Positions 1 through 6,252 of a DNA stretch of 6,584 bases are shown here, in pieces. The notes under the pieces were generated by a model, which saw only the letters and a program-made list of their open reading frames with translations, was not told the origin of the DNA and ran no database searches. Source of the DNA: Parafilimonas sp. (GTDB lineage Bacteria > Bacteroidota > Bacteroidia > Chitinophagales > Chitinophagaceae); contig JAHEZC010000153.1 of the NCBI GenBank assembly GCA_023251275.1, positions 1 to 6,584 on the forward strand. Reading direction: 5' to 3'. Position numbers and translations under genes: made by a program. Position 1 is the first letter of the stretch. Every line of letters starts with the position of its first letter.

Positions 1-135
1 TACTACAGCAGGATAAGAAACCCGCAGATGATACGCCTGAATTTTACCTATAGCTTTGGAAAGATAGATGCAAGCTTATTCAAACGCAAAAGCCAGGGTA
101 CAGGACAAACGGGCAGTGATAGTGTACAACAATAA
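1..135 (+). CDS. Outer-membrane beta-barrel protein, C-terminal 44 residues (partial)
   Basis: The window opens inside a reading frame (frame 1) that ends at TAA 133-135; the start lies upstream. The visible tail contains IRLNFTYSFGKIDASLFKRK, an alternating polar/hydrophobic final strand ending in an aromatic and glycine, followed by a basic and then a polar Gly/Ser/Gln-rich tail. This resembles the C-terminus of Bacteroidota outer-membrane beta-barrel proteins of the PF14905 type (TonB-receptor-like, usually with a carboxypeptidase-regulatory N-terminal domain). That assignment comes from recalled family resemblance over a short stretch, so function, substrate and full length cannot be given. 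It is 92 bases upstream of the dioxygenase; whether the two are co-transcribed is unclear. Confidence 0.6.
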   Translation, partial: YYSRIRNPQMIRLNFTYSFGKIDASLFKRKSQGTGQTGSDSVQQ

Positions 136-218
136 ATCAATCGTTTAATATTAAAAGGAATGTTGCATGAAACAATTTTAAAATAGGCGAAAATTTTTCC
201 TTTCACTTGAATTAAAAA

Positions 219-230
219 TCAGGAACCATG
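219..230 (+). promoter_or_regulatory. Ribosome binding site of the dioxygenase gene
   Basis: TCAGGAA at 219-225 stands two bases before the ATG at 228. The same seven bases occur at the same distance before the downstream kinase ATG (959-967). The match supports both start choices and suggests the two genes are translated under similar initiation strength. No convincing promoter or terminator was recognised in the rest of the 136-227 gap. Confidence 0.55.
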
Positions 231-947
231 GTACAGACAAGAGCAAAATTTATCAAAACTTTATTTATCAGTGCAACTGCCGGTCACTTTATCATTGATG
301 CATGTAATAAAAGCAGTGCTGCACCATCAAAAAGCGGATCTGCAGATTGCATTACTTCACCTGAAGAAACTGCAGGACCATATTCTTATGATCTGAGCAG
401 CAACGGCGCTATATTCAGGAGCGATATTACCGAAGGAAAGACAGGCATACCGCTTAGCCTCACATTAACAATGGTCAATTCAAATAACTGCAGCCCGATT
501 GAAAATGCCCGTGTAGATATCTGGCATTGTGATAAGGATGGTTATTATTCGGAGTTTAATGAGCCCGGGTTTCTCGGAACGCAAAATCATGTCGGTGAAA
601 CTTTTTTAAGAGGCATACAACTAACAGACAGCAATGGGCAGGTTACATTTAAGACAATTTATCCTGGCTGGTATTACGGTCGCATCACGCATATTCATGC
701 AGAAGTTTTTATCAATTCTGTGTTGAAGAAAACTGCTCAGATCGCATTTCCGGATGATGTAAATAATGATGTTTACAAGACAACATTATATTCAGGTCAC
801 GGGCTAAACAGTTCGGTGGCAAGTAATACAGCCGATATGGTATTTGGAGATTCAGAAACTGATCTTGAGCACGAGTTGTGCACTATCACCGCCAATACAG
901 CAGCCGGAGGTTACGATGCTGCACATACTATTGGTATTGCGGTTTAA
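228..947 (+). CDS. Exported intradiol ring-cleavage dioxygenase-like protein
   Basis: A 239-residue protein of the intradiol dioxygenase family (protocatechuate 3,4-dioxygenase beta-subunit/catechol dioxygenase fold), non-haem Fe(III) enzymes that cleave catechol rings between the two hydroxyls. The family core is intact: ARVDIWHCDKDGYYS (94-108), FLRGIQLTDSNGQVTF (126-141), then IYPGWYYGRITHIHAEV (144-160). By family comparison the iron ligands are Tyr107, Tyr149, His155 and His157, and Arg152 is the conserved active-site arginine. The N-terminus has a basic start (Arg5, Lys7, Lys10), a short hydrophobic stretch and Cys26 in IIDAC, an imperfect lipobox, followed by a Ser/Ala/Lys-rich linker; I infer an exported, possibly lipid-anchored protein. 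The start at 228 is supported by an AGGA site. The substrate is unknown; single-subunit exported members of this type are mostly uncharacterised. It ends 20 bases before the sensor kinase gene, probably in the same operon. Confidence 0.87.
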   Translation: MVQTRAKFIKTLFISATAGHFIIDACNKSSAAPSKSGSADCITSPEETAGPYSYDLSSNGAIFRSDITEGKTGIPLSLTLTMVNSNNCSPIENARVDIWHCDKDGYYSEFNEPGFLGTQNHVGETFLRGIQLTDSNGQVTFKTIYPGWYYGRITHIHAEVFINSVLKKTAQIAFPDDVNNDVYKTTLYSGHGLNSSVASNTADMVFGDSETDLEHELCTITANTAAGGYDAAHTIGIAV

Positions 948-967
948 AAAAGCTAAATTCAGGAATT

Positions 968-2008
968 ATGAGCAAACCTGCATGGTATCAAAAAAAATGG
1001 ACAACAGTATTGCTGCATATCTGTGCATGGCTGATCATTTTTTCTTTGCCTTATCTGCTAAGCTCTCATTATGATGATAAGCGGCCTGAAAATCCTGACA
1101 GCAGAGGATTTTTTTATCTCAACACCATTACAGGTTTTTTCTGGGTGGTGGTATTTTATCTGAATGCATATATGCTGACGCCGCATTTTATTTATAAAAA
1201 AAAATATGCGGAGTATGGTATCATGTTGCTGCTCATCTTCTCCTTTACTATGTTTATACACTGGCTGCTTTTTATTTCTTTAATTCATTTCAGACCATTT
1301 ATATTATTGAATTCCATACAATTTAATTTACCTGCTTATGTGCTTGCAGTTGCAGTAAGCATTGCTTACGAAGTGGTACGTGACAGGGCCAAATCTGATA
1401 AACTTGCAGCGCAAAAACAGGAGGAAAGTCTAAAAACGGAATTGTCATTTCTGCGTTCACAGATAAGTCCCCATTTTGTGTTTAATATCCTGAATAATAT
1501 GGTCGCCCTGGTGAGAATGAAAAGCGACCAGTTAGAACCTACTATCATGAAGCTGTCTTCACTGATGCAGTATATGCTCTACGAAGCTGATGAAGAAAAA
1601 GTATCGCTTAAAACCGAAGCAGAATACCTGCAGAGTTATATTGACCTGCAGCAACAACGGTTTGGCGCAAAAGTAAAAATGGATATATCCTTGCAGGTCG
1701 AAGATGACTGGCAGGAAATAGAGCCTATGCTGCTGATACCTTTTGTGGAGAATGCATTCAAACATGGTGTCGGGATGATAGAAAATCCGCAGATAGATAT
1801 TCATTTGCATACAAAAGACGGAAGGCTGTATTTTTCTGTCAGAAATAAATACAATGAAGCCACCCCGGAGACAAAAGATAAAACTTCAGGAATTGGACTA
1901 ACCAATGTACAAAGACGCTTAAATTTACTATATGGGAATAAGCATACTTTGATCATTGATAAGAATGATGGCTGGTTTCTTGTATCACTTCAATTAATAC
2001 TTCACTGA
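968..2008 (+). CDS. LytS-type membrane sensor histidine kinase (His_kinase family)
   Basis: A 346-residue sensor kinase expected to phosphorylate the adjacent LytTR regulator. Four hydrophobic segments (about 13-31, 53-70, 84-106, 119-137) form an inner-membrane sensor region with no recognisable ligand domain. A short coiled-coil linker (about 138-160) leads into the His_kinase motif SQISPHFVFNILNN (164-177) with the likely phospho-acceptor His169. The N-box is PFVENAFKHG (258-267) and the glycine box SGIGLTNVQRRL (307-318), so the ATPase domain looks complete. The reading frame stays open upstream to an ATG at 878, but that would overlap the dioxygenase by 70 bases; ATG 968 has TCAGGAA at 959-965 and gives a normal N-terminus. 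An A9 run lies at 1196-1204, inside the Lys-rich loop after the second membrane segment. The stop shares one base with the next gene's start, implying translational coupling. The signal sensed is unknown. Confidence 0.9.
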   Translation: MSKPAWYQKKWTTVLLHICAWLIIFSLPYLLSSHYDDKRPENPDSRGFFYLNTITGFFWVVVFYLNAYMLTPHFIYKKKYAEYGIMLLLIFSFTMFIHWLLFISLIHFRPFILLNSIQFNLPAYVLAVAVSIAYEVVRDRAKSDKLAAQKQEESLKTELSFLRSQISPHFVFNILNNMVALVRMKSDQLEPTIMKLSSLMQYMLYEADEEKVSLKTEAEYLQSYIDLQQQRFGAKVKMDISLQVEDDWQEIEPMLLIPFVENAFKHGVGMIENPQIDIHLHTKDGRLYFSVRNKYNEATPETKDKTSGIGLTNVQRRLNLLYGNKHTLIIDKNDGWFLVSLQLILH

Positions 2009-2721
2009 TGCTGCAATGTATTGCTGTGGATGATGAGCCATTGGCGCTTGCTTTGCTGGAAGATAATATCAGCAAAGTCCCATATCTGAATTTGGTTGCC
2101 AAATGCGGCGATGCGTTTGAAGCCACCAAAGTAATGCAGGAAAATAAAATTGACCTCATCTTTATTGATTTCCAGATGCCGGGCCTTACCGGTCTGCAAT
2201 TCATTGCAGGTCTTAGTCAAAAACCAATGGTGATCATGATCACAGCGTATAAGCAATTTGCACTTGACAGTTATGATCTTGCTGTAGTGGATTATCTCGT
2301 GAAGCCGGTTTCACTTGATCGCTTTATAAAAGCATGTAACAAAGCAAAGGAATTGTACGATCTGAAAATGGCAAAGCAGGAAAATATCAATTATCCCGCT
2401 GAATTCTTTTTTGTAAATGCGGATTACAGTCTGCTGAAAATAATGTTCAGCGATATTACGTGGATAGAAGGGTTGAGAGATTATATCAGGATACATCTGA
2501 AGAGCACCGGCAAACCTATCGTTACCCGCAGCAGTATAAGAGCAATTGAAGAGCAACTGCCTGATTCGAAATTTATCAGGATACATAAATCTTATATTGT
2601 TTCTGTTGACAGTATAACTGCTATCCGCAAAAACAGTGTATTCATCAAAGACATTGAATTGCCTGTTGGCGAAACTTACAGGGAAGTAATCGAGCAATTG
2701 ACAGGAAGGAAAACAGCATAA
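2008..2721 (+). CDS. LytTR-family DNA-binding response regulator
   Basis: A 237-residue cytoplasmic regulator with a receiver domain (about 1-118) and a LytTR DNA-binding domain (about 135-233). Receiver landmarks are present: acidic pair Asp8-Asp9 in AVDDEP, phospho-acceptor Asp54 in FIDFQMPG, Thr79 in MITAYK and Lys99 in LVKP. The LytTR part shows DITWIEGLRDYIRIHL (149-164), the central TRSSIRAIEEQLP (173-185), FIRIHKSYIVSVD (189-201) and the closing LPVGETYREVI (218-228). Length and layout are standard for the family. Its start overlaps the kinase stop by one base, so the two are made together and almost certainly form a cognate pair. Target promoters are unknown; the upstream dioxygenase operon itself is one candidate, but I saw no clear LytTR direct repeats in 136-227. 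Confidence 0.93.
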   Translation: MLQCIAVDDEPLALALLEDNISKVPYLNLVAKCGDAFEATKVMQENKIDLIFIDFQMPGLTGLQFIAGLSQKPMVIMITAYKQFALDSYDLAVVDYLVKPVSLDRFIKACNKAKELYDLKMAKQENINYPAEFFFVNADYSLLKIMFSDITWIEGLRDYIRIHLKSTGKPIVTRSSIRAIEEQLPDSKFIRIHKSYIVSVDSITAIRKNSVFIKDIELPVGETYREVIEQLTGRKTA

Positions 2722-2743
2722 TGTTTTGAGGTTTTCTTTTTTT
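2704..2743 (+). terminator. Possible weak rho-independent terminator after the LytTR regulator
   Basis: GAAAAC (2709-2714) pairs with GTTTTC (2731-2736), and the arms can extend through A-T and G-U pairs to about 2704/2741. Seven T follow at 2737-2743. The stem overlaps the stop codon and the 16-base loop allows a competing smaller hairpin (AAAAC 2710-2714 with GTTTT 2723-2727). The stem is AT-rich, so termination would be weak. The position, at the end of an apparent operon and before a long gap, is the best support. Confidence 0.35.
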
Positions 2744-2828
2744 ATGAAGCCGCCGCCAAAACAAAATACTCAAACAACTTATCATTTATACTTCAGTTCT
2801 GTACAACCAATATTATTTTCATTCAGCT

Positions 2829-2858
2829 TTTTGTAAAAGACTGTAGTGACCTACTTTG
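2829..2858 (+). promoter_or_regulatory. Candidate Bacteroidota-type promoter (weak)
   Basis: TTTTG at 2829-2833 is followed after 18 bases by TACTTTG at 2852-2858. The Bacteroidota primary sigma factor prefers a TTTG-like -33 and TAnnTTTG -7 with a spacer near 19; here the -7 element is one base short. Such matches arise often by chance in AT-rich DNA. Confidence 0.2.
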
Positions 2859-2948
2859 GATATGGTTGAAAAGAATGCACCAAAATTGATCTGGCTTTAT
2901 GTCTTAAGAAACGGGATCCCTCTCCAAAAATGAAATCAGTATTGCATT

Positions 2949-2956
2949 TATCTTTG
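2949..2956 (+). promoter_or_regulatory. Exact TAnnTTTG -7 element without a clear -33
   Basis: TATCTTTG matches the Bacteroidota -7 consensus exactly. No TTG-type -33 element stands at the expected distance (about 2923-2930). If used, it would give a leader of roughly 100 bases before ATG 3067, with the repeats at 2963-3039 lying just downstream, where a bound regulator could interfere. An activator-dependent promoter would explain the missing -33, but this is inference. Confidence 0.22.
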
Positions 2957-2962
2957 CCTTAC

Positions 2963-2978
2963 GCAATGCTTTGTGCAA
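2963..2978. repeat. GCAAT direct repeat, 11-base period
   Basis: GCAAT occurs at 2963-2967 and 2974-2978, an offset of 11 bases or about one helical turn; its inverted copy ATTGC lies at 2941-2945. OmpR/PhoB-family regulators typically bind tandem half-sites spaced 10-11 bases, so this may be an operator for the regulator encoded at 3067. The short unit makes chance occurrence quite possible. Confidence 0.25.
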
Positions 2979-3001
2979 TATACCGGCCTAAAAGCGTTAC
3001 C

Positions 3002-3039
3002 GGAATGTAATTTCAAAATTCCTTCAGAATTGTAATTTT
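3002..3039. repeat. Direct and inverted repeat block just upstream of the response regulator
   Basis: GAATGTAATTT (3003-3013) recurs as GAATTGTAATTT (3027-3038), with the GTAATTT cores 25 bases apart. Between them lie inverted arms AATTC (3017-3021) and GAATT (3027-3031) with a 5-base loop, and GGAAT (3002-3006) faces ATTCC (3018-3022). The block ends 28 bases before the start codon. Its position suggests an autoregulatory operator for the OmpR-type regulator; the AT-rich context weakens the case. Confidence 0.33.
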
Positions 3040-3066
3040 ATTTTGATATTAATTGAATTGTATTGT

Positions 3067-3741
3067 ATGAAGATACTTATCATAGAGGATGAGCTTTCAC
3101 TGAATACAAGTATTACGCAGTACCTTTCTTCTGCTTATGTATGCGAATCTGTATATACATACAAAGATGCCCTCGATAAGATTGATCGTTACGATTATGA
3201 CTGTATTGTTCTGGATATTATGTTGCCCGATGGTTCAGGATTAAAATTGCTGGAGTATTTGAAAGCTGACCGGAAAACAGACGGCGTGATCATCGTCTCT
3301 GCCAAAGACTCACTCGACGATAAATTGCATGGATTAAAACTTGGCGCCGATGATTATTTAACCAAACCATTTCATCTTTCTGAACTAAGTATGCGTGTAG
3401 AAGCCATTATACGAAGAAGAAATATGAACGGGCATTCAACAATAATCGCAGGAAACCTGGTAATGGAAATGCATGAGAAATCTGCTGTTATCAATGGGAA
3501 ATCACTTGAATTAACTCAAAAAGAATTTCAATTGTTGTTGTATTTCGCTGTGAATAAAAACAAAGTGCTTTCGAAGAATGCGATTGCGCAGCACTTATGG
3601 GGCGATGATATGGACTTTGCTGAAAACTATGATTTTATTTATACGCACATTAAAAATATCCGCCGTAAAATGATGCAGGCCGGTGGTGAAGATTGCATCC
3701 GCTCCCTTTATGGCATGGGGTATAAATTACAGGTGAAATGA
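3067..3741 (+). CDS. OmpR/PhoB-family response regulator of an efflux operon
   Basis: A 224-residue cytoplasmic two-component regulator. The receiver domain (about 1-118) has the acidic residues Glu7-Asp8, phospho-acceptor Asp50 in IVLDIMLPDGSG, Ser78 in IIVSAKD and Lys100 in YLTKPF. The winged-helix DNA-binding domain (about 127-222) carries LELTQKEFQLLLYF (147-160), the recognition region YDFIYTHIKNIRRKM (188-202) and the wing IRSLYGMGYKL (211-221). Length is typical. ATG 3067 is preferred because MKILIIEDE is the normal family start; an in-frame TTG at 3043 would only add eight atypical residues. There is no strong ribosome-binding site, which is common in Bacteroidota. Its stop overlaps the kinase start in ATGA (3738-3741). 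The downstream TolC-like and adaptor genes suggest it controls efflux, in the manner of Cus/Czc-type regulators; the inducer is unknown. Confidence 0.93.
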   Translation: MKILIIEDELSLNTSITQYLSSAYVCESVYTYKDALDKIDRYDYDCIVLDIMLPDGSGLKLLEYLKADRKTDGVIIVSAKDSLDDKLHGLKLGADDYLTKPFHLSELSMRVEAIIRRRNMNGHSTIIAGNLVMEMHEKSAVINGKSLELTQKEFQLLLYFAVNKNKVLSKNAIAQHLWGDDMDFAENYDFIYTHIKNIRRKMMQAGGEDCIRSLYGMGYKLQVK

Positions 3742-5009
3742 AACTGCTTGCAAAATACAACCGGGTAAATATACTTGTTACCATTCTTATTTTTCTATTA
3801 GGCAATGTGGCATTTTATTGTATGCTCCGTTTCATTCTGATGAGGCAACTGGATAAAACATTGCACGGTGAAGAGCAGGAAATTGAGGGATATGTGCAGC
3901 AACACCGCCAATTGCCCGATATTCAAAACACAAAAGAGCAATGGATCACTATTCAGCAAACAAATTATCCTCCGGCAAAACCGTTTATAAAAAGCAGCCT
4001 GCAATTTAATGAACATAAACAGGAAGATGAATGGATAAGGCAATTGATTTTTCCACTCGCCATAGAAGCAAAAAGCTATACTATCACAGTAAGCAAATCG
4101 CAAATGGAAACGGAAGACATGATACAAATCATCATTGCGCTTACTATTTCAATGATCGGATTAATATTACTCGCTAATTATATAGTCAACCGTAAGGTGA
4201 TAAGCAGAACATGGATGTCATTTTATGCAACGATTGCAAGCATTAAAACTTACCGGGCATCATCGAAGCAACCTTTACAGCTTCCAAAAGATAAAGTGGA
4301 TGAGTTTTCCATACTGAATACCGGGTTGAATGAAATGACTGCCCGCATTCATCATGACTATTCCACATTGAAAACTTTTACAGAGAATGCGGCGCATGAA
4401 ATGCAAACGCCTGTAGCTGTAATAAGATCCAAGATTGATGTGCTTCTGCAAAATAATTTATGGGATGAAAAAAGTGCGGAGCAATTGCTGGGTATAGAAC
4501 AATCAATTAATAAACTTGCCAAGCTGCACCAGTCATTATTACTTTTAGCCAGGCTTGAAAACCGGCAGTTCGTTACCAATGAAGAAATAAGGTTTGATAA
4601 AATACTCGAAGATAAAATTGCAGAGAAAACAGATCTGTTGCATTCAAAGGAAATTGAATTGTATAAAGACATAAAAGAAACAGTTCTTTTATTCCATCCC
4701 CACCTTGCAGAAATTCTCGTGAATAATTTATTAAGCAATGTTATCCGTTACACACCCAAAGGCGGGAGAATAAATGTGGAGCTTTCACCCGGTTTTTTTT
4801 CAGTAAGCAATACTGCCGTGAACGGTGCCCTGGATGAAAACAAAATCTTTCAGCGTTTTTATAAACGATCAGAAAATGCAGAAGGCACGGGCCTTGGGCT
4901 CGCAATTGTCAACGAGATATGCAGTATTGCCGGCTTTCCCATTCAATATCGTTATCACGATAAATTGCATCAGTTCACTATTCAATTCAGCAATGAAAAC
5001 AAATTATAG
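3738..5009 (+). CDS. HisKA-type sensor histidine kinase partnered with the OmpR-type regulator
   Basis: A 423-residue inner-membrane kinase: transmembrane segment about 11-36, periplasmic sensor domain of roughly 90 residues (37-128), second segment about 129-149, a HAMP-like linker to about 205, then dimerisation and ATPase domains. The phospho-acceptor is His220 in NAAHEMQTPVAVIRSK (217-232). The N-box is EILVNNLLSNVIRYTP (325-340), the F-box FQRFYK (371-376) and the G2 box GTGLGLAIV (383-391). The usual DxGxG G1 box is absent: the segment reads SVSNTAVNGALDENKIF (355-371), with a very short ATP lid. This is a feature I associate with Bacteroidota kinases of this subgroup and need not mean inactivity. 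The periplasmic part has no Cys and few His, so no metal site is evident. The start overlaps the regulator by four bases and the 3' end overlaps the TolC-like gene by 17. Confidence 0.92.
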   Translation: MKLLAKYNRVNILVTILIFLLGNVAFYCMLRFILMRQLDKTLHGEEQEIEGYVQQHRQLPDIQNTKEQWITIQQTNYPPAKPFIKSSLQFNEHKQEDEWIRQLIFPLAIEAKSYTITVSKSQMETEDMIQIIIALTISMIGLILLANYIVNRKVISRTWMSFYATIASIKTYRASSKQPLQLPKDKVDEFSILNTGLNEMTARIHHDYSTLKTFTENAAHEMQTPVAVIRSKIDVLLQNNLWDEKSAEQLLGIEQSINKLAKLHQSLLLLARLENRQFVTNEEIRFDKILEDKIAEKTDLLHSKEIELYKDIKETVLLFHPHLAEILVNNLLSNVIRYTPKGGRINVELSPGFFSVSNTAVNGALDENKIFQRFYKRSENAEGTGLGLAIVNEICSIAGFPIQYRYHDKLHQFTIQFSNENKL

Positions 5010-6252
5010 ACAGACAAAATGCAGGTTGTTTTTTTTCTGTGCAATATTTATAGTAAACATTTTGAATGCCCAGGAAAAAACGTTGTATGATTTTATAAAT
5101 GCTGCATTAATGAATAGCCCTTTGGTGAAAGAATATCATAATGAGTCACAAATGAATTTGGTTGACAGCCTTCGCATTCGGGCAGGTTACAAGCCACAGG
5201 TAACCGGTGTCAGCACGAATTCTTACGCTCCGGTCATGGGAGGTTGGGGATATGATTATGCAATAACCAATGGGTATAATTTTGGCCAGTTGATCTCAGT
5301 ATCCAAAACTATCGTAAGCAAAGAGAATCTTCATAACCAGTTTAATGCCCTGCATATCCAAAATTTATCATTGAATGTTTCGGGAAAAATTACAGAACAG
5401 GATTTAAAAAAAACAATCACGGCGCAGTATATTACTGCTTATGGCACATGGCAGCAATTGAACTTTAATAAAGAACTGCTTGACCTGCTGAAAAAAGAGG
5501 AGACAATTTTGAAAACGCTTACTTCAAACGGCGTTTACCGGCAAACTGATTATCTTACTTTCCTGGTTATATTGCAGCAGCAGGAATTACAGATAAGTCA
5601 ACTTCATCTGCAGTTGCAGAATGAGTATGCAACCCTGAATTACCTGAGCGGCTTAAACGATACATCATTTTCTTCTCTCGCAAAACCTTCCCTGGAAGTG
5701 GCGGCTTTACCTGATATAGAAAACACTGTATTTTATCAGCAATTTAAACTGGATAGTTTGAAACTTAAAAACAATGATGCACAGATTGATTTCAGTTACA
5801 AGCCAAAACTGAATTTGTATGCCAACGGCGGTTACCTTTCATCATTTGCCTATAAATCGTATAAAAATTTCGGGACAAGCTTTGGCGTAGATATTACAGT
5901 ACCTATTTACGACGGAAGACAAAAAAAAATGCAGCACGACAAGATTGCTATCCAGGAACAAACGCGTCAGAATTATCAGCAATATTTTGCAAAGCAATAT
6001 GACCAGCAGATCGCACAATTGTTTCAGCAATTGGAGTCCACACAACAAATCATTGATCTTACCGCTTCCCAATTAAAGTATTCGGAACGTCTGATGGAAG
6101 TGAATAAAAAATTACTCGAAACAGGCGATGTAAAGATTGCAGATTATATCATAGCTATCGGTAATTATCTGAACATCAAAAATACCATCACGGAAAACAC
6201 CATCAATAAATTACAGATCATTAATCAAATCAATTACTGGAACCTGAAATGA
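4993..6252 (+). CDS. TolC-like outer-membrane efflux protein
   Basis: A 419-residue outer-membrane channel protein of the OEP/TolC family, which forms trimeric exit ducts for tripartite pumps. A signal peptide (1-26) has a basic start, the hydrophobic stretch LFFFCAIFIVNIL and a probable cut after NA, before Gln27. The mature part shows the family's duplicated pattern: LYDFINAALMNSPLVKEY (31-48) and RAGYKPQVTG (63-72), then FSYKPKLNLYANGGY (267-281), FGTSFGVDITVPIYDGRQ (293-310) and long polar helices ending in KLLETGDVKIADYII (373-387) and INQINYWNLK (410-419). The frame is open upstream to ATG 4825, but that would overlap the kinase by 185 bases; ATG 4993 begins directly with the signal peptide. 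The start lies inside the kinase gene (17-base overlap) and has no strong ribosome-binding site, so translational coupling is likely. Runs T8 (5029-5036), A8 (5406-5413) and A9 (5921-5929) occur within it. Confidence 0.92.
   Translation: MKTNYRQTKCRLFFFCAIFIVNILNAQEKTLYDFINAALMNSPLVKEYHNESQMNLVDSLRIRAGYKPQVTGVSTNSYAPVMGGWGYDYAITNGYNFGQLISVSKTIVSKENLHNQFNALHIQNLSLNVSGKITEQDLKKTITAQYITAYGTWQQLNFNKELLDLLKKEETILKTLTSNGVYRQTDYLTFLVILQQQELQISQLHLQLQNEYATLNYLSGLNDTSFSSLAKPSLEVAALPDIENTVFYQQFKLDSLKLKNNDAQIDFSYKPKLNLYANGGYLSSFAYKSYKNFGTSFGVDITVPIYDGRQKKMQHDKIAIQEQTRQNYQQYFAKQYDQQIAQLFQQLESTQQIIDLTASQLKYSERLMEVNKKLLETGDVKIADYIIAIGNYLNIKNTITENTINKLQIINQINYWNLK

Larger units (their letters stand above)
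2722..3066. other. 345-base intergenic region upstream of the efflux operon
   Basis: No gene is supported here on either strand. Two tiny open frames (2744-2836, 30 codons; 2930-3010, 26 codons) lack a ribosome-binding site and a recognisable product. The region carries the terminator-like hairpin at its left end, weak promoter-like elements at 2829-2858 and 2949-2956, a pentamer direct repeat at 2963-2978 and a direct/inverted repeat block at 3002-3039. It probably contains the promoter and control sites of the response-regulator-led operon starting at 3067. Confidence 0.6.

Noticed and set aside
184..205. A/T palindrome near GGCGAAAATTTTTCC as a terminator after the beta-barrel gene
   Set aside because: The arms abut without a loop and contain almost no GC pairs, so it is not a credible terminator hairpin.
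878..967. N-terminal extension of the LytS-type kinase from an upstream in-frame ATG at 878
   Set aside because: It would overlap the dioxygenase by 70 bases, adds a non-membrane stretch with no family likeness, and lacks the ribosome-binding site found before ATG 968.
844..1074. 76-codon + strand frame bridging the dioxygenase and kinase genes
   Set aside because: It overlaps two strong coding regions in another frame and its translation has no coherent domain.
1058..2697. Minus-strand open frames of 60-128 codons across the LytS/LytTR genes, with similar ones across the later genes
   Set aside because: They lie opposite well-supported family members, have no domain likeness or initiation signals, and are shadow frames.
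2744..2836. 30-codon open frame (MKPPPKQNTQ...) after the LytTR regulator
   Set aside because: It starts in the T-run of the hairpin, has no ribosome-binding site at proper distance, and resembles no protein I know.
2930..3010. 26-codon open frame (MKSVLHLSLP...) upstream of the OmpR-type regulator
   Set aside because: Mildly hydrophobic, but no ribosome-binding site and no attenuator-like structure after it; chance frame in a regulatory gap is more likely.
3043..3066. TTG start eight codons upstream of the OmpR-type regulator start
   Set aside because: Receiver domains begin with MKILIIEDE or similar; the extra residues are atypical and there is no ribosome-binding site.
4825..4992. N-terminal extension of the TolC-like gene from ATG 4825
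   Set aside because: It lies wholly inside the kinase ATPase domain, and the signal peptide begins only at ATG 4993.
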